From Nitrospinae bacterium CG11_big_fil_rev_8_21_14_0_20_56_8 (lineage in GTDB: Bacteria; Nitrospinota; Nitrospinia; Nitrospinales; VA-1): a DNA stretch of 14,337 bases. Of the stretch, positions 1 through 6,670 are shown in pieces (within the stretch, counting starts at the first letter, position 1; each line of letters opens with the position of its first letter). A model generated the notes under the pieces. That model did no database searches, was not told the DNA's origin, and was given only the letters and a program-made list of their open reading frames with translations. Where the stretch lies: contig PCWF01000153.1 of assembly GCA_002796165.1 (NCBI GenBank), positions 10,058 to 24,394 of the forward strand, read 5' to 3'. The position numbers and the translations under genes are program-made.

Positions 1-1079
1 CCTTGCGGACCCAGGGAGCGGATGTAGGCGTAGGCGCGGACGAGGATCCCGAAGTTCCCGTAAAAGGCTTTGAGCCGGCCGATGCTTTGCGGGCGGTCGT
101 GGTTGAGGCGGTATTTACGTCCGGTGTGTTCGATGACGGGTACGGGAAGAAAGGGTTCGAGCTGTTGGGTCACCCCGACGGGACCCGCGCCGGGCCCGCC
201 GCCGCCGTGCGGGGTCGAAAAGGTTTTGTGCAGGTTGAAGTGGAGAACGTCGATCCCCATTTCTCCCATGCGGGTTTTTCCCATCACGGCGTTTAGGTTG
301 GCTCCGTCGCAATAAACCAGCCCGCCTTTTCCGTGAACGATCTGCGTAATCTCCAGGATGTTTTTCTCGAACCGGCCCAGCGTGTTCGGGTTGGTGAGCA
401 TGATGGCGGCGGTGTCTTCGTCCATCAGTTCCTTGAGCCGGTTCACGTCCACGAGGCCCTCTGCATCGGAGGCGAGGGGAACCACCTCGTACCCGCACAG
501 GGCGGAACTGGCGGGATTGGTGCCGTGGGCGGAGTCGGGAAGCAGTATTTTTTTCCGCTGGTTGCCCCGGGACTGGTGCCAGGCATGGATCATCAGCATG
601 CCGGCCAGTTCTCCCTGCGCTCCCGCCGCCGGTTGCAGGCTCACGTGAGCCATCCCGCTGATTTCCTTGAGGTACTCCTGCAATTCATACATGAGTTGGA
701 GGCTTCCCTGGGACAGGTCTTCGGGGGTGAGGGGATGGTGCTGGCTGAATCCGGGGAACCCCGCCACCAGGTTGTTGATCTTGGGGTTGTATTTCATGGT
801 GCAGGACCCCAACGGGTAAAAATTGGTGTCGATGCTGAAATTCCATTGCGACAGCCGCGTGAAATGCCGCACGACGTCGAGTTCGGACAGTTCGGGGAAG
901 TCCTCGATCGGGGGACGGATCTCTCCGGGGGGGAGAAGGGTTTCGATCTCGATTTCGGGCACGTCGCACCGGGGCAGGGAATAGGCTTTGCGTCCAGGCG
1001 AGCCTTGTTCGAAGATCACGGGCTCGCGGAACGCCAGGCCACGGGTGCCCACGCGGTGGGCGGGGATGGATTGGGTCAT
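1..1079 (-). CDS. gcvPB: Glycine dehydrogenase (decarboxylating) subunit 2, P-protein beta chain; 3' end cut by window edge
   Basis: This is the PLP-binding half of the two-subunit P-protein of the cytoplasmic glycine cleavage system. It decarboxylates glycine and passes the aminomethyl group to the lipoyl H-protein. I translated the reverse strand from ATG at 1079. The frame stays open to base 1, giving about 359 residues of a family usually near 480-490, so the C-terminus is missing. Visible family motifs are FYPLGSCTMKYNPK (about 88-100), LPDSAHGTNPAS (180-191) and HFNLHKTFSTPHGGGGPG (280-297), where Lys285 should carry PLP. A strong GGAGG ribosome site lies just upstream of 1079. The gene starts 25 bases after the GT9 gene at 1105-2178 and is probably last or late in that transcript, although its function is unrelated to the envelope genes before it. 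Identity is secure; gcvPA would be expected nearby but is not in the window. Confidence 0.95.
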   Translation of the reverse strand, partial: MTQSIPAHRVGTRGLAFREPVIFEQGSPGRKAYSLPRCDVPEIEIETLLPPGEIRPPIEDFPELSELDVVRHFTRLSQWNFSIDTNFYPLGSCTMKYNPKINNLVAGFPGFSQHHPLTPEDLSQGSLQLMYELQEYLKEISGMAHVSLQPAAGAQGELAGMLMIHAWHQSRGNQRKKILLPDSAHGTNPASSALCGYEVVPLASDAEGLVDVNRLKELMDEDTAAIMLTNPNTLGRFEKNILEITQIVHGKGGLVYCDGANLNAVMGKTRMGEMGIDVLHFNLHKTFSTPHGGGGPGAGPVGVTQQLEPFLPVPVIEHTGRKYRLNHDRPQSIGRLKAFYGNFGILVRAYAYIRSLGPQ

Positions 1080-1104
1080 GCTCTCTTTCCTCCGGATTGC
1101 CGGT

Positions 1105-2178
1105 TCAGGGATGTTCGGGATTCAGCAGTCGGTCCAGGTGTTCCAGAACGGATTCGGGGTGGAGTCCGTCGTGGTTTCGTTCTTCCAGGACGACGTGACG
1201 GTTGTTGACGGGACCCCAGCGGGCGATTTCCCCGTGCTTGAAGATGACAAGGGCGGGGGTGCCGACCGCGGAAGCCAGGTGCATAATGCCTGTATGACTG
1301 CAGAAAAGCAATTGGCTTTTTTTCATGGCGAGCGCCAGTTGTTTGAGCGGCAGGGGAGGCAGGACGCCGACGGGAACCTCCATGCGGGCGAGGGTTTCGC
1401 GCATGAGGGTCTCTTCTCCCGGTCCCTGGACGAGCAGGACCTCCGCCTTGCGCCCGCGGACCAGGGCTGAGGCGACGGCGCGGAATTTTTCCGGCCGCCA
1501 GCCCCATTCGGGAACCCGGGTTCCGATCTTGATCAGCACGCAGGGGAGTTCGGGGGCGCGCCGGGTCTCTTTGAGTATTCGGTCGACGGTCTGCTCTTCT
1601 TCGCCGGTGAAATGGATCCGGGGCCGTTCGTCGAGATGGGTCGCGCCCAGGGCGCGCAAGAGTTCGAGGTTGTTCTGCACCTCGTGGCGCGGCGGGGTGT
1701 CGGGGGAGAGGGCGATGTTGTGGAGCCACGCGTTTTCTTCGTGGCGGTACCCGGCCCGGTACCGGGCACGGCCGAGCCAGGCCAGGAGCGACGCGGTGGC
1801 GCTGAATTTCTTGTTGAGGGTCAGGGAAAGGTCAAACCGGCCCGTTCTCAGGGGGGAGAGGATCTCCCACGGACGCCGCCGGTCGAACGCCAGCACCCGG
1901 TCCACGTTCGGGTTGCCGGTGAGCAGAGGCGCGTAGGCCCGATCGACCAGGGCCGTCACCTGCATGCGCGGGGAACATTGCTTGAGCGAGGCGAACACCG
2001 GAGTCGCGAGCACCACGTCGCCCAGCCGGTCGGGACGCACCACCAGCGCGGACCCGATTTCCTCCCACGGGAGGGGGAGCGGGACGGGCGTCCGGTTTTC
2101 ATGTCCGAACAGTTGGCCGAAACCGGCCCAGAGAATACGCCGGGCACGCCGTTCCAGCCTGCGTCCAATTCCGCTCAT
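1105..2178 (-). CDS. Glycosyltransferase family 9 protein (heptosyltransferase-like)
   Basis: This 357-residue GT-B fold protein belongs to the ADP-heptose:LPS heptosyltransferase family (GT9), which adds heptose or a related sugar to the lipid A-core on the inner face of the cytoplasmic membrane. The N-terminal domain shows LVVRPDRLGDVVLATPVF (about 45-62), with Asp54 at the position of the family's catalytic Asp. The C-terminal nucleotide-sugar domain shows SHTGIMHLASAVGTPALVIF (294-313). The usual NPGA-type segment is replaced by KIGTRVPEWGWRPEKF (217-232), so it diverges from well-studied WaaC/WaaF proteins and the acceptor cannot be named. The basic N-terminus (RRLERRARR) suits peripheral membrane binding. 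ATG at 2178 has AGGA about 7 bases upstream. It begins 13 bases after the Trm112-like gene and is followed 25 bases later by gcvPB. Family assignment is firm; the specific transferase is unknown. Confidence 0.88.
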   Translation of the reverse strand: MSGIGRRLERRARRILWAGFGQLFGHENRTPVPLPLPWEEIGSALVVRPDRLGDVVLATPVFASLKQCSPRMQVTALVDRAYAPLLTGNPNVDRVLAFDRRRPWEILSPLRTGRFDLSLTLNKKFSATASLLAWLGRARYRAGYRHEENAWLHNIALSPDTPPRHEVQNNLELLRALGATHLDERPRIHFTGEEEQTVDRILKETRRAPELPCVLIKIGTRVPEWGWRPEKFRAVASALVRGRKAEVLLVQGPGEETLMRETLARMEVPVGVLPPLPLKQLALAMKKSQLLFCSHTGIMHLASAVGTPALVIFKHGEIARWGPVNNRHVVLEERNHDGLHPESVLEHLDRLLNPEHP

Positions 2179-2191
2179 GGCTTTTCCTGTA

Positions 2192-2362
2192 TCAATCGAG
2201 CGGAATGGCTTCGTCCACGAGCATGATGGGGATATCGTCGCGGATGGGATACTTGAGTTCGCACTTGGGGCAGATGAGCCCGTCTTCTTCAGGGGGAAGT
2301 TTCAGGTCGCCCTTGCACTTGGGGCAGACCAGGATCTCAACCAATTCTTTGTCAATGGCCAT
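2192..2362 (-). CDS. Trm112-like / UPF0434 zinc-ribbon small protein
   Basis: This 56-residue protein has two CxxC pairs, LVCPKCKGDL (Cys13, Cys16) and LICPKCELKYPI (Cys31, Cys34), followed by RDDIPIMLVDEA. That is the layout of the Trm112/UPF0434 (YcaR) family. The cysteines should bind one zinc. Eukaryotic and archaeal Trm112 activates methyltransferases; the bacterial role is poorly defined. In E. coli ycaR lies between lpxK and kdsB, and here the gene lies between two heptosyltransferase-like genes, so the link to lipopolysaccharide neighbourhoods recurs. I chose ATG 2362 because GAGGTG sits just upstream and the family begins at this point. The reading frame stays open further upstream but overlaps the preceding gene there. 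The upstream gene's TGA lies two bases before this ATG, so translation is probably coupled. Confidence 0.85.
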   Translation of the reverse strand: MAIDKELVEILVCPKCKGDLKLPPEEDGLICPKCELKYPIRDDIPIMLVDEAIPLD

Positions 2363-2364
2363 GT

Positions 2365-3462
2365 TCACCTCGATGAAATATTTCCGATGGGTATGGGTTT
2401 GACGGGGTTCGACAGGCATTGCCGGACGCCTTCGAACACGTTGTCCACGGTCACCCGCTCCATGCACTCGCGGGTGCCGAGGGGACAGGTTTTCTTCCAG
2501 CAGAAACTGCACGGCAGTTTGTGGTGAATCGAAACGTGGGGAGGTCCCCCATAGGCCCCGTTGCGCGCGGGGTCGGTGGGCCCGAAAATGGATACGGTGG
2601 GCACGCCGAGAGCCCAGCACAGGTGCAGGGGGCCGGAGTCGCATCCCACGTATAAGGAAAGCCGCCGGTAAAGGGCGAGGGACTCGGCGATGGTGGTCGG
2701 CGGGGCGATCCAGGATTTCTGTTTCATTCTCCCTGCGATGGTTTGCACCAGGTCTTCTTCCCCGGGTCCCCAGGTAAGGAGAACGGCAAAGCCCAACTCC
2801 TCCGCGATCCGGTCGGCGAGGCCCGCGAAGCGGGAAAGGTCCCATTGCTTACTGGCAAATCCCGCGCCGGGATTGAGGGCGGCCAGGGGCCGGCCGTCAA
2901 GAAAAGGTCCGGATTGCAGGTGGCGCTCGATCGTCGCTTCGTCGCGGGGAATTACGGGAAGTGGAAATCGGAGGTCCCGGTCCGGGCAATTCACGGTGGA
3001 TTGAAGCAGGCGGAGGTTGATATCCACCACGTGGATTCCGGGCGGGATGCAGGGGGCCTTCCGATTGGTGAAAAGGATATTGAGGGATTCCTTGCAGTTT
3101 CGGCGATGAAAACCGGCTTTCACCCGCGCCCCTGTAAGGGAGGCGATGAGCCCGCTCTTGATCAGCCCGTGCAGGTCGAGAACGGCATCGAACCGGCGCG
3201 TTCTTAAATGGGTGAAGAGGGCGCGGACTTCGGCGAAGGTCTCGCGATTCCAGTTTTTCCGCCACCGTTTGAAGCGCACGGGAATGACTTCGTCAACGTG
3301 CGGATTGTCGCGGAGCAGGTCGCGGTACCGTTCCTCGATCATCCAGGCGATGCGGGCGTGGGGATAATTCCGGCGCAGGGTCGCGGCCACGGGAAGGGTA
3401 TGCACGATGTCGCCGAGGGAACTGAGTTTGAGGATCAGGATGTTATGGGGTTCGGAAATCAT
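2365..3462 (-). CDS. Lipopolysaccharide heptosyltransferase I-like protein (GT9)
   Basis: This 365-residue GT9 protein resembles WaaC/RfaC, which transfers L-glycero-D-manno-heptose from ADP-heptose to Kdo-lipid A. Evidence includes LKLSSLGDIVHTLPVA at 11-26 (Asp18 matching the family catalytic Asp), LNPGAGFASKQW at 196-207, and GCDSGPLHLCWALGVPTVSI at 273-292 in the ADP-sugar domain. There is also a C-terminal cysteine group, CSFCWKKTC (318-326) and Cys333, as seen in many heptosyltransferase-family proteins. ATG 3462 overlaps the phosphatase stop as ATGA (3459-3462), which indicates translational coupling. The frame is open further upstream, but that part lies inside the phosphatase gene and has no family similarity. 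Heptosyltransferase I rather than II is inferred from the SSLGDIVHTLPV and GPTDPARNGAYG segments. The family is secure and the exact step is likely but unproven. Confidence 0.88.
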   Translation of the reverse strand: MISEPHNILILKLSSLGDIVHTLPVAATLRRNYPHARIAWMIEERYRDLLRDNPHVDEVIPVRFKRWRKNWNRETFAEVRALFTHLRTRRFDAVLDLHGLIKSGLIASLTGARVKAGFHRRNCKESLNILFTNRKAPCIPPGIHVVDINLRLLQSTVNCPDRDLRFPLPVIPRDEATIERHLQSGPFLDGRPLAALNPGAGFASKQWDLSRFAGLADRIAEELGFAVLLTWGPGEEDLVQTIAGRMKQKSWIAPPTTIAESLALYRRLSLYVGCDSGPLHLCWALGVPTVSIFGPTDPARNGAYGGPPHVSIHHKLPCSFCWKKTCPLGTRECMERVTVDNVFEGVRQCLSNPVKPIPIGNISSR

Positions 3463-4004
3463 TGCAACCGGGGGTTCGTCCACGGGATTTTCAGGTAAAC
3501 CAGGTATCCCAGATATCCCATCACGATACCACAAACCGCGCCTCCGAGAACATCGGTCGGGTAATGGACTCCCAGATAGGGCCGCGAGTAACAGATCAGG
3601 GCCGCGAGGGTGTAAACGAGCAGAACGGTGTTGCGGTAGCAAAGGGTCGTGAACGTGGCGAAGGTGAACGAATTGACCGCGTGGTTGGACGGAAAGGAAT
3701 AACTGTTCGAACAGTTGATGATGTGCGACAACTCGGGCAATACGTGGCAGGGCCGGGGCCGGGCGACGAGGTCCTTGATAATGTGATGGGTGAAGGTATC
3801 GGCCAGACCCACAGTCAGGCCCGCGGCGATGAGGTAGACCATGCCTCTTAATCGGTACACCCACAGGATTCCAATGGCCAGAAGAACACCCGGCAACCGG
3901 AAGTTTTCCTTGATGGTGATGAATTCCATGAACCGGGCCATCATTCGGGATTGAAAATGCGTGTTGATCCAGTAGAATAGCGATGCGTCGAGATCGGTGA
4001 TAAT
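3459..4004 (-). CDS. PAP2-family membrane phosphatase, probable ATT start
   Basis: This is an integral-membrane acid phosphatase of the PAP2 / lipid phosphate phosphatase superfamily, which dephosphorylates undecaprenyl-PP, phosphatidylglycerol-P or lipid A. From ATT 4004 it is 181 residues. The three catalytic motifs are K77-x6-R84 (KDLVARPRP), PSNH (105-108, usually PSGH, His108 catalytic) and SRPYLGVHYPTD (140-151, Arg141, His147, Asp151), between about five membrane helices. The first ATG (3944) has no ribosome site. The 20 codons before it encode ITDLDASLFYWINTHFQSR, a typical PAP2 N-terminus, and AAGGA lies 8 bases before ATT 4004. No ATG, GTG, TTG or CTG occurs between 3947 and the in-frame TAA at 4047-4049, and a good promoter lies directly upstream. 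It is first in the envelope operon; undecaprenyl-PP recycling or LPS modification is inferred. Confidence 0.85.
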   Translation of the reverse strand: MITDLDASLFYWINTHFQSRMMARFMEFITIKENFRLPGVLLAIGILWVYRLRGMVYLIAAGLTVGLADTFTHHIIKDLVARPRPCHVLPELSHIINCSNSYSFPSNHAVNSFTFATFTTLCYRNTVLLVYTLAALICYSRPYLGVHYPTDVLGGAVCGIVMGYLGYLVYLKIPWTNPRLQ

Positions 4005-4043
4005 GGTCGGATTCCTTTTCGAAAGGGGTTTTGAGCTATTTGA

Positions 4044-4072
4044 ATTTTAGGGAGTTTTCGCCGGCGAGTCAA
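4044..4072 (-). promoter_or_regulatory. Sigma-70-type promoter of the PAP2/heptosyltransferase operon
   Basis: Read on the minus strand, TTGACT (4067-4072) is followed by exactly 17 bases and then TAAAAT (4044-4049). Both are one base from consensus. Transcription should start near 4037, leaving a leader of about 33 nt before the ATT at 4004. The position supports 4004 as the start of the first gene. Confidence 0.75.
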
Positions 4073-4114
4073 ACTATTTGCCCTCGGTGACCCACATTGG
4101 AGTTGCGCGGTCCG

Positions 4115-4132
4115 GGAGCGGGAATTCGCTCC
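4115..4132. repeat. Short inverted repeat in the divergent intergenic region
   Basis: GGAGCG (4115-4120) and CGCTCC (4127-4132) are perfect 6-base arms around GGAATT. The repeat lies upstream of the minus-strand promoter and 81 bases before the plus-strand gene. It could be an operator or chance; no factor can be assigned. Confidence 0.4.
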
Positions 4133-4140
4133 GTAAGTTT

Positions 4141-4176
4141 CCGGATCGAACCGCGTTGGTTGATGCAATGATCCGG
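4141..4176. repeat. Inverted repeat upstream of the DUF2064 gene
   Basis: CCGGATC (4141-4147) and GATCCGG (4170-4176) form perfect 7-base arms around 22 bases. It lies 37 bases before the plus-strand coding start, within the expected promoter/leader zone. I see no convincing -35/-10 pair for the plus strand here, so this may mark a leader hairpin or an operator. Role unknown. Confidence 0.4.
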
Positions 4177-4213
4177 CCTTGGAAAATTTGCGGGGCCGGC
4201 GAGGGATAGGAGA

Positions 4214-4918
4214 GTGACATTGGAAAAAGAAAATGCCCTGGTGCTGTTTGCCCGGGATCCCGTGCCGGGAAAGGTCAAGACCCGTCTTGGGCCGCTTCTG
4301 GACGCGGAGACGATTTGCAATTTGTACACGCGGTTTCTGGATGACAGCCTCGACAAACTTCGCCGGGTGAACGAGGCGGACGGGTTTGTCGGGGTCTATC
4401 CCGCGTTGGAGACGGGTTATTTTAACCACCCGGGCGATCTGGCCTCCGTTTCGGTCTTCGTTCAGCAGGGGGAGGACCTGGGGGAGCGGATGCGGAATGC
4501 CTTCGTGGAAGGTTTCGCCCGGGGTTACCGCCGGGTGGTCATCGTGGGGAGCGACAGTCCGAGTCTTCCGGTGGAGTACATCCGGATGGCCTTCAGGTCG
4601 GAAAAGGATGTGGTGCTGGGACCCGCTACGGACGGGGGGTATTACCTGATCGGAATGAAGGGAAGGATGGTCGAGGTATTTGACGGGATCGAATGGGGGG
4701 GCGACCGGGTCTTGTCGGACACTCTGGTTCGCATAAAGGCCGCCGGGGTGGGGATCGAGGCCCTGCCGGTCTGGTACGATGTGGACCGGCCGGAGGATCT
4801 GAAATTTCTGCACTCGCATTTGAACCTTCTGCGGCTGGCGGGGGGAACGCCGGAAGGGGAGGCGACGCGGGACCTGCTGGATCGAATCAATTTTCAGGGA
4901 ACGCTGTATATTCTTTAA
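4214..4918 (+). CDS. TIGR04282 / DUF2064 family nucleotidyltransferase-like (GT-A fold) protein
   Basis: This 234-residue soluble protein belongs to the DUF2064 (TIGR04282) family, relatives of sugar-nucleotide transferases whose substrate is generally unknown. Visible motifs are LFARDPVPGKVKTRL (11-25, the nucleotide-binding loop of GT-A pyrophosphorylase-like folds), VGSDSPSLP (111-119, with the metal-site DSP) and GPATDGGYYLIG (136-147). WYDVDRPEDL (187-196) closes the domain. GTG 4214 and TTG 4220 are both plausible starts. AGGAG (4208-4212) fits TTG 4220 better (7-base spacing), while GAGGG (4201-4205) fits GTG 4214. hisD follows after 54 bases on the same strand, so the two are probably co-transcribed, although I see no functional link. 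Family members often sit by radical-SAM or sugar genes, and nearby heptosyltransferases are on the opposite strand. Family assignment is firm, function unknown. Confidence 0.85.
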   Translation: MTLEKENALVLFARDPVPGKVKTRLGPLLDAETICNLYTRFLDDSLDKLRRVNEADGFVGVYPALETGYFNHPGDLASVSVFVQQGEDLGERMRNAFVEGFARGYRRVVIVGSDSPSLPVEYIRMAFRSEKDVVLGPATDGGYYLIGMKGRMVEVFDGIEWGGDRVLSDTLVRIKAAGVGIEALPVWYDVDRPEDLKFLHSHLNLLRLAGGTPEGEATRDLLDRINFQGTLYIL

Positions 4919-4972
4919 TAAAGCAGGCGATAACAATCGCTGGCGCTTCTGGGATACCCGATTGGGGAAGGT

Positions 4973-6253
4973 ATGAGAATCATAAAGTTCACGGATCCCG
5001 ATTTTACGCAACAGGTGGACCGGCTGGTGCACCGGTTGCACGTCGATTTTTCCGGCCCGGAGGGGGCGGTCCGGGAGATTGTTCTCGACGTGAAGGAAAA
5101 CGGCGATGCGGCTCTTCTCAAGTATACGAACCGCTTCGACCGCAACCGGTTTTCCATTGCGGATTTACGGGTGGGGCCCGACGAGATCGCGCAGGCTTAC
5201 GAGAAAGTGAAACCCGAAGAGCTTGCGGCGTTGCGGACGGCGGAGACCAATGTCAGAAAGTTTCATGCACGCCAGGTCCAAAGCTCCTGGAATTACCGGG
5301 AGGGAGACGTCTTGTTGGGGCAGATGGTGCGGCCGCTGGAGATGGTCGGGATCTATGTCCCTGGAGGCAAGGCGTCGTATCCGTCATCGGTGCTGATGAA
5401 CGCGATTCCCGCCCGGGTGGCAGGGGTGGGGAAGATCGTGATGTGTTCGCCCGCGCCGGACGGGCTGACGAGCCCCCACGCTTTAGTGGCGGCCGATGTG
5501 GCCGGAGTGGACGAGATATACAAGATCGGGGGGGCGCAGGCGGTGGCGGCCCTGGCCTTCGGCAACACGTGCGTTCCCCGGGTGGACAAGATCGTCGGAC
5601 CGGGAAACATCTATGTGGCGCTCGCCAAGCGCATGGTGTTTGGGGTGGTGGGGATCGACATGATCGCCGGACCGAGTGAGATTCTCATCGTGGCCGATGC
5701 GACGGCGCGTCCGGATTTCCTGGCCGCGGACCTGCTCTCCCAGGCGGAGCATGACGAGGAGGCGGTTCCGGTGTTGATCACCCCCTCGGAGTCCCTGGCG
5801 CAGGCGGTGGCCGGGGAATTGGAGCGGCAAAACGGGAAACTCAAGCGCCAGGCCATTACCCGCGTTTCCCTGGCCAACGAGTGCCGGTTGTTCGTGGTGA
5901 AAAATCTGGAGGATGCGATCCTGTTGGCCGACCGGGCGGCGCCGGAGCACCTGGAACTGGCGGTGGAGAATGCCGCGGGCTGGGCTGAAAAAATTCATAA
6001 CGCGGGAGCCATTTTTCTCGGCCAGTACACCCCGGAGGCTCTCGGGGACTACCTTGCAGGACCCAACCACGTTCTCCCGACGAGCGGCACGGCCCGGTTT
6101 TCCTCTCCCTTGGGGGTTTACGATTTCATCAAACGAACCAGCCTGATCGGATATACCCGGGAGGCTCTCCACCAGGTGGCCCGGGAGGTCGGGATTCTGG
6201 CGGAAATGGAACAGTTGGATGCGCACGCCGCGGCGGTTCGGATTCGATTGTAA
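4973..6253 (+). CDS. hisD: Histidinol dehydrogenase
   Basis: This 426-residue enzyme carries out the last two steps of histidine synthesis in the cytoplasm, oxidising L-histidinol to L-histidine with two NAD+ and a zinc ion. The protein is full length and shows the HisD signatures GIYVPGGKASYPSSVLMNAI (126-145), KIVGPGNIYV (206-215), MIAGPSEILIVAD (230-242) and LLSQAEHDE (254-262). Expected zinc ligands Gln257, His260, Asp359 and His418 and the catalytic pair Glu325-His326 (APEHLE) are all present. ATG 4973 has a GGGGAAGG stretch immediately upstream, rather close for a ribosome site, but the N-terminus MRIIKFTDPDF matches family starts. Other his genes are not in the window, so the pathway genes look dispersed. 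It ends 417 bases before the cytochrome gene. Confidence 0.97.
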   Translation: MRIIKFTDPDFTQQVDRLVHRLHVDFSGPEGAVREIVLDVKENGDAALLKYTNRFDRNRFSIADLRVGPDEIAQAYEKVKPEELAALRTAETNVRKFHARQVQSSWNYREGDVLLGQMVRPLEMVGIYVPGGKASYPSSVLMNAIPARVAGVGKIVMCSPAPDGLTSPHALVAADVAGVDEIYKIGGAQAVAALAFGNTCVPRVDKIVGPGNIYVALAKRMVFGVVGIDMIAGPSEILIVADATARPDFLAADLLSQAEHDEEAVPVLITPSESLAQAVAGELERQNGKLKRQAITRVSLANECRLFVVKNLEDAILLADRAAPEHLELAVENAAGWAEKIHNAGAIFLGQYTPEALGDYLAGPNHVLPTSGTARFSSPLGVYDFIKRTSLIGYTREALHQVAREVGILAEMEQLDAHAAAVRIRL

Positions 6254-6326
6254 GGGTGAAAACGGGGAGCCCGAAATGGGTTTGAATAAAGGGGCTTTCT
6301 GCAAAAAAGGACCCTCTCGATTTAAC

Positions 6327-6355
6327 TTGACAAGACTTTTCCCGTGTGTTAAAAA
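6327..6355 (+). promoter_or_regulatory. Sigma-70-type promoter for the bd-like/cytochrome c operon
   Basis: A perfect TTGACA (6327-6332) is followed by 17 bases and TAAAAA (6350-6355). The start of transcription should be near 6362. This is the best promoter match between hisD and the cytochrome gene and implies a leader of about 310 nt. Its -10 element resembles the two other promoters in this window (TAAAAT). Confidence 0.65.
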
Positions 6356-6365
6356 TCTCGATCAT

Positions 6366-6387
6366 TTTGGACCCCTGCGGGGCCAAA
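6366..6387 (+). repeat. Leader hairpin 1, at the predicted 5' end of the transcript
   Basis: TTTGG-A-CCCC (6366-6375) pairs with GGGG-CCAAA (6379-6387), nine base pairs with one bulged A and a three-base loop (TGC). It would begin about five nucleotides from the 5' end of the RNA. The downstream bases are TTGCTTCT, not a T-run, so it is not a good terminator. Protection of the 5' end is one possibility. Confidence 0.55.
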
Positions 6388-6391
6388 TTGC

Positions 6392-6422
6392 TTCTAAAAT
6401 AAGGCCTAAAGGGATTTTAGAA
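6392..6422 (+). repeat. Leader inverted repeat 2, 9-base perfect arms
   Basis: TTCTAAAAT (6392-6400) and ATTTTAGAA (6414-6422) are perfectly complementary around a 13-base loop. It directly follows hairpin 1 and could be an RNA stem or a dimeric-regulator site just downstream of the promoter. Confidence 0.55.
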
Positions 6423-6437
6423 CTAGTTGAATTTAAA

Positions 6438-6478
6438 GGGCTTGCGGGGATCGTGCGGTTTGCCGGGATTGCAAGCCC
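6438..6478 (+). repeat. Leader inverted repeat 3, 8-base perfect GC-rich arms
   Basis: GGGCTTGC (6438-6445) and GCAAGCCC (6471-6478) are perfectly complementary around a 25-base GC-rich loop. As RNA this would be the most stable closing stem in the leader. No T-run follows, so it is not an intrinsic terminator. Confidence 0.55.
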
Positions 6479-6670
6479 CAAAGTTGAGTTTACCTTCAGC
6501 GGTACTTAAGGGGCCGGTTTGTGTGGGCTGTTTTTTATATTTTGTACGGTGAATTATGGTTGAGGGTGCAACCGCGATTTCTGGGTATTCAATTCGAAGT
6601 TTGAATTTTTAATTTTTACGGTTACATTTTTCAAATTCCCTAATCAAGGTCCAAATACGGAGGTCATAAA

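Larger units (their letters stand above)
6362..6670 (+). promoter_or_regulatory. Long structured 5' leader of the bd-like/cytochrome c operon
   Basis: This gene-free stretch separates the predicted start of transcription from ATG 6671. The first 120 bases hold three strong inverted repeats, described separately. The remainder is AT-rich (especially 6525-6670), with a weak GGTTG/CAACC hairpin (6558-6573) and ATTCAA/TTGAAT arms (6587-6606). GGAGG (6659-6663), 7 bases before ATG 6671, is the ribosome site. I recognise no known riboswitch and see no clear intrinsic terminator inside it. It may be a regulated leader or contain a small RNA. Confidence 0.5.

Noticed and set aside
333..1208. Long plus-strand open frame across the gcvPB region
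   Set aside because: It lies opposite clearly conserved gcvPB sequence, has no family similarity, and reflects high GC content.
4154..4190. Plus-strand promoter TTGATG...AAAATT for the DUF2064 gene
   Set aside because: Poor match in both boxes and uncertain spacing; several equally weak alternatives exist.
6268..6300. AGCCC/GGGCT stem after hisD as a terminator
   Set aside because: Five-base arms, 19-base loop and no proper T-run; too weak to call.
6511..6545. GC-rich patch followed by TGTTTTTTATATTTTG as an attenuator
   Set aside because: The only stem available is GCC/GGC with a long loop, so the T-run has no credible hairpin before it.
6556..6612. Possible 18-codon upstream reading frame (MVEGATAISG...) in the cytochrome operon leader
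   Set aside because: It has an ATG but only a poorly spaced GGTGA before it and no recognisable leader-peptide composition, so it is likely chance.
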